Source of the DNA: Glossina fuscipes
Taxonomy: Eukaryota > Arthropoda > Insecta > Diptera > Glossinidae
DNA: 64,000 bases
Reading direction: 5' to 3'
Assembly: GCF_014805625.2 (NCBI RefSeq)
Contig: NW_023998417.1
Location: 6,114,522-6,178,521, forward strand
A model generated the notes under the pieces. The model did not search any database, was not told the origin of the DNA, and was given only the letters and a program-made list of their open reading frames with translations. The position numbers were made by a program, and so were the translations under genes. Shown here in pieces: positions 1 to 14,327 of this stretch (its first letter is position 1; every line of letters begins with the position of its first letter).

Positions 1-1430
1 CATCTTTTTGAAGGCTGTTTGTTTGTTTACCAACAATATAAAAAGTTTATGTGTCTATGTGTTTTATGGACTTTCAATTATATTGAGTTATATGCATATA
101 AAATTCGGATTAAGTCAAAGTTAATTTTTCAACATTTTATGTATGGTTTGCTTCATAAATTTTGTGGTACGGCATTCATGCCTTTTGTTTCCTTTTGGTT
201 TCCCGACATACCCATGTATTGTGCAGGCGTTAAATTGCTTGGTTATCTAAAACCAGCATATATGGTTCTTGCAACTGCATATAATTCTTAACCATGAAAA
301 GAACTTTTTGTTGTCGTGTATGATAAATGGTATGTGTTTTATACCACGGAAAGGAAAGCGTTTTTGTTTTTTTTTTTGCAATAATTTATTATTATTTATT
401 TGTTAACATACTACTCTCTTATAGGTCGATAAATTTTAATGCAATGATGTTCTCGCATCTAAAACTATATAACGACAATTTTTTCATATTAACTAAAGGG
501 TACAAAAATTGTCAAAAAAAAAAAAAACAAAAAAGAATTTTTGAATATATTTAAAGAATCTACATAGTCGGTCATCACAAAAATATAGACTTTATTACCC
601 AAATTTATTAGTGGGACCCTGAACAAACTTCATATGCACTTGAACATAAGGCTGTTTACAAAATATGTTAAGGCCTTTCTTTGCCCGCCTAATAAATCTA
701 ATGATTCGTTCATTCATCGATTTGTCTATTCAAGTAAAGCAGAATTCAGTAGGCTGTCCATGAATCCGCTCCTCCAGGGTTGCATCTATCAATTCCTCTG
801 CCTTCACATGCCCATGCTCTCTGCCACGATCCATCTATTCAGTCGCGGGCGCATTAGTTTTTTAATTTTTTTTGTTCTACATCCGTACATTCCCTCTCAT
901 CGAGCGTATTCAAATGTCCAACAAGAATTTAGAAAAGAATGTAAATTTTCACGAGTTGTACAACGCTCGGATTTAATTTGAAAATTTTCGATATTCGTTC
1001 AGAAAAGTGCAGACAATGTCGAAAAAACAAAAAAGAAGCTTGCATTATCCTCAACTCGGGAGTCCGTCGTAGCATTTTTGTATCGGAATAATTAAATTTT
1101 TTTTTTTGTTAAATGTTAAGTGAAAAAAAAATAAATAAATAAAGTAAAATTAAAGAAAAAACCATTTTACACGATTTCGATTAAAAAAAAAAATTGCATA
1201 TGAATTATGTTTTTACTGGAATAGTTTCAAGGTTTCATGAAATTACGTAAAATGTTTGCAAAAATTGGGAACGGAATTCATTTGGCCTTGGACCGAATTG
1301 TTTAGAGACCATTGCTTTGCATACTTGCACATATATAAGAGGCTTGGCTGCTGGAAGTCTTCCCCTCATTGTAAATCGTCATTCACTTTGACAACCAGCT
1401 GAACTGGGGTACGTGCAAAGATTATATATG

Positions 1431-1434
<4 letters not shown>

Positions 1435-1465
<31 letters not shown>
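1435..1465 (+). repeat. (AT)n microsatellite
   Basis: A continuous AT run of about 30 bases. Confidence 0.9.
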
Positions 1466-1469
<4 letters not shown>

Positions 1470-2800
1470 TATGCTACATTTCTGGTTTGTTTTATTTATT
1501 ATCAAAACATGGAGCAAACACATGGACATAAAATTTTTATGTTGCAGCAAAAATAATATTAATTTTGTAGTTAATTTCGCAAATAATTTCACACAAAATT
1601 TCTTTAAGAAGTTTTACTGAAAACAATTTTCTTTACTCTATCGACATTGGTATCGTTAGTGTTCGATGACTCTATCAAAATTCTATCAAATATCTTTGTT
1701 TTGTGTTATGTTGACAGTGAGTTAGTTATTTTCAGCTTGACTTGAATTCAATTTCGGCACGTTCTTGTTCGTTTGTTGTTTACTCACAAAATAGATTTTT
1801 CTATCCATTGCTTGTATGTTGTTGCATTTTTCACTGTGCTTTTAGGTTTTTCTTGTTTCGATGCAATAAAAATGTATTATTCCCTTCGAATTCTTTTATT
1901 CTATTAACAGAAGAGAGTTTGTTATCTATATATACTACCGTCTACTTTAAAGATTTTTCCAAGATTAAGCAAAGGTCGGACATGAAATATGGATGGGCGT
2001 TTCAACTAGACAATCACATGGAACTGGCATGTTGCCAATTGCCAACAATATGCATTTAAGGATTAAGTCAGAAATCCAATTCGTTTTCTGCTTACTGCTT
2101 GTTCTCTTGCATACCAAGTTTGAAATTTTCTTCGCCTGCTTAACGGGAACTACATTAGTTTGGGAAATATTGCACTCATAAAGATATATGAAGCGATTTA
2201 ATACCTTCCACTTTTAAGTGGTTGAACAATTGAAAGAATCATTCTCTATTGAAATCAGTTTATAAGGAAAAAAAAAAAGAAGAAAATTCTTTAGAATGAA
2301 GAATAACTTATAAAATTAATAATAGTTTGCGACTCTCAATTAAAGTCAAGCCAAACTAAATAAAATTTTGTTTTGTAAATAGGAAATTGTAAAGCTTTTG
2401 TATTGAGTTCATAGCTGTCCATAGCGAGCATTTCTATTTCTGACTTAGTCTCGTCATTTTGTAATAAGCATAATACAAAAAAAAAAAAAAAAACGAAGAG
2501 TTTTCCTTCTCTAACCATAATTTGCAAGTCATTATCAGTCATTATCAAGCATTTTGGTAATTTTGCTTTCTCATCACATAGTGTGTACAGAAATATTTCC
2601 ACAAAGCAAACCTCTATTAGTAGAGAACACGTGCAATAAATTAAAAAATTATTATTTAGTTCATATATTCTTGAAAACGGAGAGCGGAATCGTAAAAGAA
2701 CTTACGTGTGGCTTGAGTCGGATCTCAATTAGTTTGTCTAACAAACTGTAGAGGCAAACTACAGGCAGAGAAGGGGATGCACAACTAAAAAGGAAGGCGT

Positions 2801-2838
2801 AGACAGACAGATGGACAGACAAACAGACAGGCAGGCAG
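2801..2838 (+). repeat. Imperfect (GACA)n repeat
   Basis: AGACAGACAG-type units with GGAC and GGCA variants. Part of a longer purine-rich stretch to about 2915 that includes GA runs. Confidence 0.7.
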
Positions 2839-2924
2839 AAAATATTATTTAGAGCAATCGACGGTGGAAGAGAGAGAGAAAGAGACAAAGAAAAAAAAAA
2901 TAAGAAAGCGAGAGAGATTGATGG

Positions 2925-2944
2925 GCTGTCCAGGCTTGGACAGC
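2925..2944. other. Perfect 8-bp hairpin with 4-base loop
   Basis: GCTGTCCA, GGCT loop, TGGACAGC. It stands out as GC-rich beside a purine-rich tract. Confidence 0.6.
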
Positions 2945-3378
2945 ATGCTTGCGAAATGGGAAATTTGTGGAATTGAAAGACTGGTTAAATTCTATGACAT
3001 CATATAAAGACAATGATAAATTTAATAGACCTTCTGATCTTTCAAACTCGTATATATATATAAATATAGTGATTACTGTAATAAACAAACAAACAAGAGC
3101 TTATGTTGTTACTTATATATTTATAAATAGTAAATTACAAAACTATGCTTTAATGTAGACTATTTACGAAACGTTTAATTTGCTCTTGTTTGTTTGTTTG
3201 CTTGTTTGTTCGTTTTCAGTTTCTTGTTTACGAGCAACAACGCCTACACTTGATAATTGCAATACAAAGTTGGATACGTTCATGCAATACACCAGACACA
3301 AAAGCAACAACAATAATTGTAGAACACAAACAATTTAGTATACAACTGATGAATACTATACTATCATTCACACAAACA

Positions 3379-3401
3379 TATATATATATATATATATATA
3401 T
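3379..3401 (+). repeat. (AT)n microsatellite
   Basis: Pure AT run after ACACAAAC. Confidence 0.9.
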
Positions 3402-4569
3402 AGATACATGTATACATGGCAGGGAACACGACTCAATTTTCACAATTACATGTTCGTATAGTGATAAGCATGTCTTAATGTTTGGAGAGTAGTGTGCTGT
3501 ATGCAGTCTATATTGATGCTTGATATATGTGCTTGGGTGTGTATGCGAATTTGGGTTAAACAAAACTGCAATGAAAAGAGAAAGCAGCGTTGAAACCAAG
3601 AAACAAAAAAAAAAAAAAACTGGAAAACTATTATTCCGAATGGATTTCGTGGATTCATTTCACCATAATATGACCATAAAGTGAGCCACGAATTACGGAA
3701 AGGCAAGCTGCTTAGTGACTAAAATTTGACTCAAAACTAATTTTCAGTGAAGCGAATTGCAAGATTTTCTTGAAATTATTTAGACTTTTCACGATTTTGA
3801 AAATACTTGATGTACATCCAATGTCACAAAATTTTCACTAAACTAATTGAACTCAAATAATGGCCGAAAAACTTTATATATGGCTTCAACTTGGTTAGCT
3901 ATTATTTTTAAAATTTTATCAGTCAATGGTTTTGTGGTTTTCTGGCCATTCATGTATCGTCATACAAAGTCATATAAACATTTTTATTTATTATCAAAAG
4001 GCGCAAGATATGCTATTTCTGTCATTCTATTTGCCTCTCAGATGATCCCTTCAACACACATCATGTCTAACGGCGGCACGTTTACAATGTTACACGAGTT
4101 TCCGTTCGCCCAGCAATTGTCTGGGTTCATATATATTGGAAAAAAACTCGAAAATTTGCTTGATTCCTACACATACAACAGTATTGGAAAAAAAAAATAA
4201 AAAAAAAAAATAGAAAAATTAGAAAAAGCAAAAAAAAGATAAAAAAAACATATTTTTGAAACACACTTGGAAACTAGAGAATACATCGAGAGCTTTCACA
4301 ATCCGATAAAGAGAATAGGTCCACACTCTACCAACTCATCGACTTTTACTCAATAAAAGTTATTTGCTTCGATTCGATGGATACTTAAAGTTCGACCCAA
4401 GTCGAATATAATTTTTTGCTCGTATCGAGTGTATATTGAAAATAAGTTGAGAGTTTAATTTGGGTTTTTTTTTCTCTTTTTTTTTTATATATATTTTTTC
4501 CTGATTTCATGTGTTTGTATAAATTGGTCTTCGCGTTTGCAACACTCAGATGTGATGCCATCTATATTC

Positions 4570-4655
4570 TTAATTATTTAAAGATTTTGGATCGCTTTAG
4601 ACATGTCCATCGGTCTGCTAACGTGTCTGTCTGTCTATTCGTCCCTCTGTTTTTT
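4570..4655 (+). mobile_element. Possible dispersed fly repeat fragment
   Basis: GGATCGCTTTAGACATGTCC, then GTGTCTGTCTGTCTATTCG. The GATCG-TTAGAC-TGTCTGTC order recalls the better copies at 37.7 and 49.7 kb, but there is no hairpin and identity is low. Confidence 0.3.
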
Positions 4656-7600
4656 TCGAGAGCTTAGCTTTGATTTGATTATGCTATGAAAATGGGCTCG
4701 CGATATGCCTAAAGCAATTTTTATACTTTTTATCGAAGGGTATATGTTTGCTAAGTCCTTCGTCCGTGTGCTTATTAAATCGAATCGAATCATGTTCTAT
4801 ATGTACATATATACATCTAATCAAGTTGAGACTTTGATTTTCTGGTAATATCGTATAGGGAAGGACGAAATTTTTCCTGTGTATATTACAAAAAAAAGTG
4901 GGAGGGGGGGTAATAATCAATATACCAAAAAATCATTTTAAGAACAGACTGTAACTATTGACGCATAATCCAAGGTAATATTCTAACATTATTTTTATTC
5001 CTAACGAACATCCGTACGACTATTCCAGAAATTTCTTTGCCATTTCTATAGATTGGTTTTAGGTGAATCAGAGATTCGTCTCGACTTTAACTCTTTGCTT
5101 GAGCCAAGGCGTACTTGTTGGTTTTAATATTTTCACTGTGTGAAGTTAACTCATACAAATCCCTAGTGCAGTTGAACATTTTTTATTAAGCTTACAATTT
5201 GAGAGCATGAACTGCATGCGAAGGGTCAGTGTGTTGCATATGTAAAGCTTCAATTTTTTCATTCTCTGGAGATATGTTTTTCGTTTATTACTGCTGCTAT
5301 TGCGTGAATGTTGGAATTCTTTCCATTGAAACGTGATTTTTGCAAACATTTCTGTGGTTTGCAATGTTCGTCGTTTTTAGTTAAACGTGTTTTCCCGCTT
5401 TTGTTTTTTGCCAAACAAATGTCTTTTATTTCGTAAGGTAAAATGTTGCCTGGTTTTGGACATGGGAAAGGAAGCATAGAAATTCCATATCGACAGCTAA
5501 TTATTTCTAAACATTTAGTTAATGGTTTTAGTGGTTCTGCAATACGAACTAGTTTTGCATATAAATGTTTTATGTTTGCTATGCTTTTTCATTCAAAGAT
5601 TCTCTTGTGGAATAATTAATTTTTGTCAGTTTCACTTATGTTTAAAAAGTAATGTATTCTATTCTAATTTCTAAAAATTCCATTCAAAGGTAGATCGGCT
5701 CTTAATTTTCTCTATAAATGCATCAAACCGAAAATAATTCAATCATCTACCAGTGACCTTCTGTAGGGGAAATGCCATGTTTAAATCAGGAGGGATCTTC
5801 TATACATGCCTTACTATGCCGTATATAAGTGTCTGTGTGGTGTCTTGACTTTCAACTAATTCTGGTGGGATATTTTTTTTGTACAAGTCACCGCATTGAC
5901 CATAACTTATTGATAAATATATTTTTTGGCAAACGCATCTCTCACTTAACCCCATAGACAAATAAATGGTACGGAAAAATACTCTGGCATAGCATTTACT
6001 CTGAGGCTCTCTAGAGTTAATAGATTGCATAACACTATTTAAAGCTAAAATTCTTTATGCGTCTCTCTTACCAAAGACAATTTGCCAGACAATTTAAATC
6101 ATCGCGAATGGATGACAACAAGTTGAAATTTGATATATTTATCGGTAAATCATAAGGATAATTTAGAACATGAACGCCTAATCATGCCCACAAAACACAG
6201 AAACAATGTCGACAGAAAATTGGAAAGATTTGAGACAAGCGGCATTCAACAAGTTTCAAAGCACAAAAAGGCTTCCAACTGTTCAGTCCACTCTTTCCAA
6301 TTCACAATTAACGCGAAGTCTTAAAGTTGAGTTGAGCAGGTATCGGGTTCGTTTATAGCCGAACACGAATCGAATTTTAAATTATAGTCGGGATTATCTT
6401 TTCAAATCAGCGTCAAAAGGTCACAGTTCGATATGGGTAGGTTTACAGTGCGTCGAAAGCGAGATCAATTAAAAAAAATATTATAAATGAGACCCCAGCT
6501 GAAGCTCTATGCATATGAGCTTAAAACCCTCTTTTGTCAATTTATGGGATGTTTATTCCTTAACGCAACAAGTAAACCCGTTTAAGTATTTTAAAAATAT
6601 ATGAAAATCAGAACAAAAATTTCAATAGAGATTTGAAGAGAAAAACCAAAGGAAAGTGAGATAATCTTGTTGTCACATATGGATTGTTGTCGCTAATGAT
6701 TTCATCTTTTTTCCATTTGCTAACGTATGACACTCTGTAAGGTGGACAGAAATTTTAAGTTTTCTTCTAGCTATCTGCTTCAATTTGCATTACAATGAGA
6801 AATAAGGATAAACGAATGAATGAACGAGTAAACATGGGCCAAGAATGAAGGGGGAAAAAATGAGAAGAGAACGAAAGCTACGGATGAACGGATATTTGAT
6901 TGGACTGAAAGGTGGCTTATGGCAGAAATATTTACTTTTGAATTGTTTGCATTTCCGATTCTTCCCCTCATTTCTCTTTTTTGGTGCATAGCCAAAGTTG
7001 TTTGCGAAGCTTCAGTCAATAACGTAACAGCCAGGATCTCACTCACTATGATAATAAATTTAACTTTTCAACGCGAAAATTGATTTTAATGATATTATTT
7101 CCCTTTCAGTTCTTACTCAAGCATCAAAATAAAAATGTACCATAATATATAAAATATATAAAATCAGAGCGATATATATATATATAGTTAAGTAAAATGT
7201 GCGTGATTATGTGTTTATGATTAACATACTGTTTTCTCTTTACAAGGTTAGTGTGCTGACATATATGCGTGCAGTGGGTTGTTTATAATGAAAATTTGTA
7301 GTCTGCATATGCGTATAAACTAATTTAAAAATTCATGTTTCTTCAGGCGTCAACACATGCTTCGCATTTTGAATAAAGAGTACAACTTATCTACAAAAAA
7401 ACATTATTTTGTTCATGAATATTTTACGTATTATTATTAAACGTATTAAACATACGCATACATACATATATACATACATACATGCATACATTCATGCATG
7501 CATTTGTATTGTAATAAACAACTCGGAAAACATTGCATTTGTGTATGCGAGAGTACAAACAAAAGGGAAACAAACATGCAGGTTTGTGCAGCAGTACGTT

Positions 7601-9131
7601 TAAGCGTATGAGTAATTATTTTTATAATAATAAAAACAGTACTATACGCTTGGATGTCTCTCTCATTTTGTGTACATTAAAAAATTGATGCACAAATACT
7701 CTTGTACTCTTTACTTCTGTCACATACGTTTGTTTATATCTAGCTATTCGAAGGACATTCAAATATTTTACTAACTTTATCTATTTGTGGGTGTGGGTAG
7801 CACACAACATATCTATATTTTACATGACATTAAGTCAATTTAGTTTAGGAAGATAACCTAATCGCTCTATTCTTTTGCTCATGTTACGCACAGGCAGATT
7901 GCCAGTAAACACGTTCAGAGCGGCGAAAATTCCGGAAAAATCACAAAAAAATAAAAACTCAGATACCTTAATCTACAATCATTTCATTAACAATATAACC
8001 TAAGAGTTGTGCAGAAATCGAGTCAAATTTCATCTTTACAATAACTAAAGCGGCGTGTAATCGCCACATAATAAAAGCAAACTCGAAAGCAATGAAAAAT
8101 TCATTCATTTTAAAGGTAAAATTTGTCTCTTTTCATTTCATCATAATCATGTTTTCATATCTTAATTGTTGCGCATAATTTTGAAGCACTTTTTTGTCAA
8201 CGCTTAAGCGCAACTTAGCGTCTCTAAGCGTTTAAATGATGATAAAACACCCATAAAATTGTCGCTAAACAACATTTTTGCTTTATTTTAGAATTCCTTT
8301 GAGGAGAGAAACTTTTCATGAATATAATGTTTTGTAAAAAGTTTTCATGCATTTATGTAATTATACGATCAAAACATGAAATCTCCTAAAAGTGAAAGAA
8401 ACAAACGTACTTGAAAATTTCATACTCTATGAACACACAAACACACACAGACACACACCTCGGACTGTGCATATATTTCTAAGGATTTTTTGAGGTTTAT
8501 TTATTTATTTTTTTTTATTCACTCTATTGTTAGAGTAAGCAGAACAAAATACAGACCTTAATATCTCTTCAGCACTATATATAATAATATATTCAAACTG
8601 TAGAAGCATGTTTTGCTTCTTTTTCTTTTATCACAGCAATCATAAGCCGTCAACAGGTACAACTTAACAACGTAACGCACACGAAGGCAAGTATTATTCT
8701 ATCACGATAACCTGATTTTTCTATATCATAGCAACTGTCACCGTCGATATTGATAGAAACCTTAAATTGGCGAAAATTTTGAGCACAGGATTTACCCGTT
8801 GACGATGGTAGTTCGTACATACTTTTTCGAAAATCATTTTTTTGTTGCCCTGAATGATTTTTATAGTATTCAAGAATCATAAGAAAAGACAGTAGGCGTT
8901 GCGAACTTGTAAATTGTTAAAAAATTTACTTATCCGACCACGGATAGCACCTTTAGCCTACTAATTTTTTGGGGAAGCACGGACAGAATTAGCCATACGT
9001 TAGTTTAAGCATATATTATTAACAAATGTTTACCTTTTTTTTTGTCAAATTTAAAGAAAATTCAACTTTTTCGTTGAACTAAAACCAAAACTGATTATTT
9101 TCTTCATTTCGCTAACCCTAGGTTAATGGTT

Positions 9132-9161
9132 AAGAGAGAGGGAGAGAGAGAGAGAGAGAGA
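9132..9161 (+). repeat. (GA)n microsatellite
   Basis: GA run with one GGG interruption. Confidence 0.9.
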
Positions 9162-11342
9162 CCGAAAAACACTACGTAACATGTTAGTTATGATCTATTA
9201 TTTTAGTCTTTCAAGACGCACCAACTATCTTAGAAACAGAAAAGCTCCTTAAGTTAACGATGCCTTAGACAGCCTCTTGTCTATTCTATCTTAAAAGCGA
9301 GTTTATACCAAGAAATAAATGACTTCTTATGGAAGAAAATTGAAAAGCATAAGTAAGTACCATAAGTAGAGTACATGTAGCAAATACCTAATACAGTTCT
9401 CTACACTTTAAGGAGAATTCTTCAGTCGTTTAGCCTCGACCCATAACAAAGAATTTCTAAAGTATTTAGTTACTTCGGTCGTTAAAGATCACGGAAATAT
9501 TTGCACTTACTTTCAAAAGCGTTCTGGATAAATTATTCTCAATTAAGGAAAAATGAAAAGTTCATTGTATTCCAATAACTTAACTAAATTATTTATCAAG
9601 CGGATGGGTAAGGTTACCTGTTTTGTTATTTTCTCGTCATAATAAAATCCTTTGTATTCTTTAGTTTTGAATATTTTATCATTTATTTATTTTCATTTTT
9701 AATTTCAATTTAGTTATTCTTCTTCTTCTTCTTCTTTTTGTTTTATTTATTTTTGTTTTGCTTTTAAATTTACCTTCTTCTTCTTCCACATTGCTTGCGG
9801 AATACACAGGATTGATTTAGATTTTGACAGCTTTTCATAAATATAAAGTTTACTTAGAGTAACTATTAGTTGTTTTTTTACAAATATGAGTGAGTGATTT
9901 CATTTCTCTCGTTTTTTATTAAAAATTTTTTTTTCCGCACTTTTCTTTTTCTCTACTTCTTCTTATTTATTCTTTTTGTCTGGCAAGAAAATAAATTGAA
10001 ATTTTCTTATTTTATTATTCCTTCTCTTCCTTCTTTGTTTCAAATGATTTCATTTTTGTCGTTTAAAAATTTATGCAAAACCCGAGCAAAAATAGTAAAA
10101 AGAAGAAAAAATAAAACAAATGAAAATACAAATAAATCGAAATAAGAGAAAATTCAAAAAAAAAAAAAAAAAAAAACTACTTTTCATGATTTGGTAACAG
10201 TTTGTACATGACTTGTGAAAAACTAAAAAAATGAAAAGTTTCGGCTAAAAAATACATGCAATTTTATCGTTTGTTTATTTATAGCTTAATTCTTCTTCTT
10301 CTTCTCTTTTTTGTTATATATTTATACCTATAGTCGCAAAAAGAAGGTTCATTCACTCTCTCACTTCATTTGTGACATGTGCAAAAGACATGACTTATAA
10401 GAGATGCCATAAAAGTCTATATTTATTTAATCGATGGGTTAAAGAAAGTTCCAGTTGTTGTTCGAATTCTGCGAGAGGTAAAATACAAGAAAGGAACTTG
10501 AAACTATTCTTAATATGAACTCTCTTAACCAAGTCCGATAATTATAGTTTTTGCAGAAGAAAAGCTTCGGTCTATGAATAATCCCCCCCCCTCTCCTACT
10601 AAAATAATCTCAGCGACTTGTTTCTATTAATAAACTAAGAGTCAAATAAATTTATTGATGTAAGGCGGACAATTTCTTTAAGCTGATTCAAAGTTCAAAA
10701 TGATCGCATATGATCCATATGATGGCGTCGTGAGAGTTTAAGAGTGCCTCATACCTTCGCATATATCATCAACGGATTTTCATTTCATTGTGTACGCAAT
10801 GACCATAAGATTTTGTTATTGTTCACGCTTCGAATCTTATAAGCTTTTCATGAGATGAAACTCAAACTGTCCAGTGACATTGATATTCGAGAAGACTAAC
10901 AATAAACAAAAAGATAGTCAAGAAACCAGAAAGGAACGTTAACGCATCACGTCGTTCACAAAAGCTAAGCTCGTGCAGCATTGCATGGCATGGGTCCTCC
11001 TTCATAATCTTTTTTAGTTTTTTATTCTTTATTTTTTTTTTATTTAACCTTTTTTTTTTTTAAATGTTAATTAATATATATTTATTTTTTTTTTTTTTTT
11101 GAGTTTTTAAACATATATTGCTCTACATTTTCTAAAACATATATACACGGAGAGTTAACATTTGAAATGTTTAGTTTTTGTTTTGTAAAAAACAAAAAAA
11201 AAAAAATAAAAATTGTTTATTATGCTGCTAGTAATATTACGCATTTGTTTTTGTATATAAATGATGTATGTTCACCTTAATAATTATTTTTTAAAATTAT
11301 CACAGAGAAATGTGACTTTTTGCTCTACATAGAGAGAAACAA

Positions 11343-11345
<3 letters not shown>

Positions 11346-11387
<42 letters not shown>
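11346..11387 (+). repeat. (GA)n microsatellite ending in an assembly gap
   Basis: A pure GA run that goes straight into the N block, so its true length is unknown. Confidence 0.95.
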
Positions 11388-11487
11388 NNNNNNNNNNNNN
11401 NNNNNNNNNNNNNNNNNNNNNNNNNNNNNNNNNNNNNNNNNNNNNNNNNNNNNNNNNNNNNNNNNNNNNNNNNNNNNNNNNNNNNNN
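11388..11487. other. Assembly gap of exactly 100 N
   Basis: A round-number N block, usually a placeholder for a gap of unknown size. The GA microsatellite on its left side probably broke the assembly. Confidence 0.95.
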
Positions 11488-12004
11488 ATTTAGTATTGAT
11501 TTAGTTATTAAACGATTGAGTTGTGTAACAGTTTACAAGAGAAACCTTAGTTTACTATGTCTACGGGGAAAAACGAAAGCAGTTATAAATGAATTACACA
11601 TACATATGTAATTTACGATTTGCAATTTTTTTAAGGACTTTTAATAAGTCTTAAACCTGTTGTTTATCGTAATGTACGATTTAAAAATTTTTGGAAAGAT
11701 CATTTTCGAAGAAATTTTGAAGGCATTTTAAATTCAACCGAAATATGATCACAAAAATCAATTTACTGCCAAATTATGTAAAAATTCAATTATAGTGTAG
11801 GAGCTTTAATGTTATTTTAAATGAATTGAAGTAATTAACAGTGTTTAGTGTAGTCAAGTTTACAATTTCTTTAGAAATCTGTGGTAAAGTAATTCGAATA
11901 CACATTTGAATTTCATTACATAACTTACATAACTTACTCATTTTCGGCAGTTACAAATTACAAAATAACTTATAATTTTATTATATTCTGCGTTTGCTAT
12001 GCTA

Positions 12005-12056
12005 TATATGGGGTATATTAAGTTTTTACAGGGGTATGTAACATCCCGAATGAAGT
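12005..12056 (+). mobile_element. Dispersed fly repeat fragment (GGGTATATTAAGTTTT end)
   Basis: GGGGTATATTAAGTTTTTAC followed by TGTAACATCCCGAA resembles, from memory, the part of this fly repeat class that lies next to the TATACCC end. Only about 50 bases are recognisable. Confidence 0.4.
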
Positions 12057-14139
12057 TTTGTTATCATGTTCTGAGCCTATTTTAATTTATGTATCTACCT
12101 TAGGTACCTGTCCATTTTCTTTTTTATGTTCAATCTACGAATTCTTTGAGATGTTTTGATTTGACGACATTGAAAACCGATTCGATCCGATCAATTTTAC
12201 GATCACTCTCAAGCTCTTCCCACACAACTATTGCTGCAACAAGTAAGTCTTTATATGGTAAAAATTTTCAATTTTTACTATTCTATCACATCCAGCAGCA
12301 GGCAGAAGACGTCAAGTAAAGTACATCAACTTTTGATTTGAATGATTGCTTGCTTTTAGTTGGGAATGAAATAATTAAAAGCTATCTCTTTCTTCTCCAT
12401 GTCGCCAGTGTTTAAATTATTTCTCTTCGATACTATGAGATAATTGGACAATTGCCAAAGCACTGCGCGATGCAGTAGAAAACAATTTTTTCGATTCCAA
12501 TTTTTGTGTTGTTGTCCTGTTCATAACGCCTTGACCCAAAAACCCAATCTGCAGCAATTTTAATGAGTTCTTCTCACGCAATTCCTGTCTCTTTTTTTTT
12601 TGTTAAATCTTACTCTCTCTCCTTATGATATCTCAACAAAGGGTACAAATTAGCAGCAAGCAAAGAAAATCTTGGCGCTATGACATACCTTAAGGGCATC
12701 AACGCGAGTAAATATTAACAAAAGCTGTTGTGTTTCAGTTCATATCTATCACTTTCTTTTCTTAAATACTATTTTCTAGCATATCCAACAACAAAACATT
12801 CTCTCTCTTATATATATTTTTTGAATTTATCACAACAAAAAATAGGAAGAAATAGGAAAGTTGTTTTCATGCCAACACTATATCCATTAACACATATATG
12901 ACAAAGCCTTCTTCACCTCACTGTCACTAAACACTTAAGGATTGTGCTGCTTTGATCCTTTTGCTATTGCTTTTCTTAAATCTTATCCTTTATGATATTC
13001 CCCAGAAAAAGCCAATCCTCCTGCTGCTTCTTTTTCATAAATAACATTTTCTTCTTCACTCTGAATTAATAAACGTTTATCAGACAACACAAATACATAG
13101 TAGTCTCAAATCTTCCGATGATCTCAGCGGAAATAAAAAATACTTTTCAAATATATAAGAATTTATTTTCAATCTTAAGTAGATAGGTAAATGCTCTTCT
13201 TCTTACTCTTCTTTATAGCAGAAATTTCCAAAAACTTGGGATGTAGAAGCTGTCATCTCACTACAATATATTGGAAAATTACAAGCAATCGCATTCTACG
13301 CCACAAAACCTCACTACCAATACACAAATACCCCAAACTTCCATTGCTACCTTTGCGTTCACAAACAAATCGCGCAACAAATCAAATTTTAGAAAAAAAA
13401 AAAAACGGAAAATTCACAGGATTGCTTGAAGGGGATACTTTTTTAAAGGGCGAACAAAATTTGCTGACTTATTTTAATTAAAATTTAATTAAAGTTACGC
13501 ATAATCAGCTGTCAAAATAATTCAATTTACAATTAAAATAAATATATGAAAAAAATGTTTTTTCATTTTATCTAATCTACGGATTCGAATTAATAATGAG
13601 AAAAAAAAAAAAATATATATATATATATATATAATAAATTGGGTTTCTGTAAGAGCCGGTTCATTATGAAAATGCTCCAAGTTCAAATGCTTTAAAATCA
13701 ACATATATTGTTCTATATATTCTATACACGCATACGCATATGCACAGAATGGAAAATATGAAAATATAGAATTAGGCGATTGAATATTTTTGAAAAAAAG
13801 AAAATAGCTTGGGCCACTTCCAAAATAAACAGCTCTTATCTGTGAGTTCTCTGTGCATTCATTCATTGTATGCTATGATTATTTAATATTTTCATTTTGG
13901 GAAAAAAAGAAAAAAAAAAGGAAAATGGAAAAAGCTTTAATCGTAATGTACCAGCAGAAGATACATTTTGACGATCCATTGCCGATGTAAATGAACGTTG
14001 GTTTTGCTTATATTTGATGTCTTTATGCCTTTTAGTTTAATATTTTTTCTATACACAGCTACATTTAGTTTACATTAAGAGTAACTGTATCTGTTCTTTT
14101 TTTTTTTTTTTTTTTTCTTTTTTTTTGGATTGCACTTAT
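12057..14139. other. No gene recognised; possible distal 3' UTR of 5-HT7
   Basis: This is the immediate 3' flank of the receptor. An AAGTAAGT donor-like string lies on the plus strand near 12240, but there is no matching acceptor or coding frame. If the receptor uses distal poly(A) sites, some of this would be 3' UTR. Confidence 0.5.
13612..13633 (+). repeat. (AT)n microsatellite
   Basis: AT run following a run of A. Confidence 0.9.
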
Positions 14140-14145
14140 TTTATT
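14140..14145 (-). other. Candidate poly(A) signal for 5-HT7
   Basis: AATAAA on the minus strand, about 180 bases past the receptor stop codon. It is followed by an A-rich minus-strand tract (the T-run at about 14100-14127 on the plus strand). The hexamer is common in sequence this AT-rich, so a longer 3' UTR using a later site is equally possible. Confidence 0.3.
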
Positions 14146-14327
14146 ATACTGATGTGAATTTTGCGTATTTACCTTTACAGAGAGAGTACATCTATTATAT
14201 GTGTGAGTTAATGAAAGACAACAACTACTATCTCTTAGATAATGTTCAGTATTTACTTAACTTAAAATTGCTTACTTTATATGAGAATTGTCATGGCAGG
14301 TTATCCATCCATTTAAAGGGCCTAATT

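Larger units (their letters stand above)
1..4569. other. No gene recognised
   Basis: AT-rich sequence with AT and GACA repeats and poly-A/T runs. Open frames of up to 115 codons occur (for example 634-981 plus) but read as random, low-complexity protein. Confidence 0.6.
4656..12004. other. No gene recognised
   Basis: AT-rich sequence with CTT-rich stretches at about 9.72 and 10.29 kb, the GA repeats and the N gap. A GGGTATATG string with TTCGTCCGTG near 4738-4770 may be more of the dispersed repeat. No domain, tRNA or splice-supported exon was seen. Confidence 0.6.

Noticed and set aside
634..981. 115-codon plus-strand frame
   Set aside because: Random-looking composition, no domain, within the length expected by chance.
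10455..10480. GTTCGAATTC, possible tRNA T loop
   Set aside because: The flanks do not form a T stem and no cloverleaf can be drawn.
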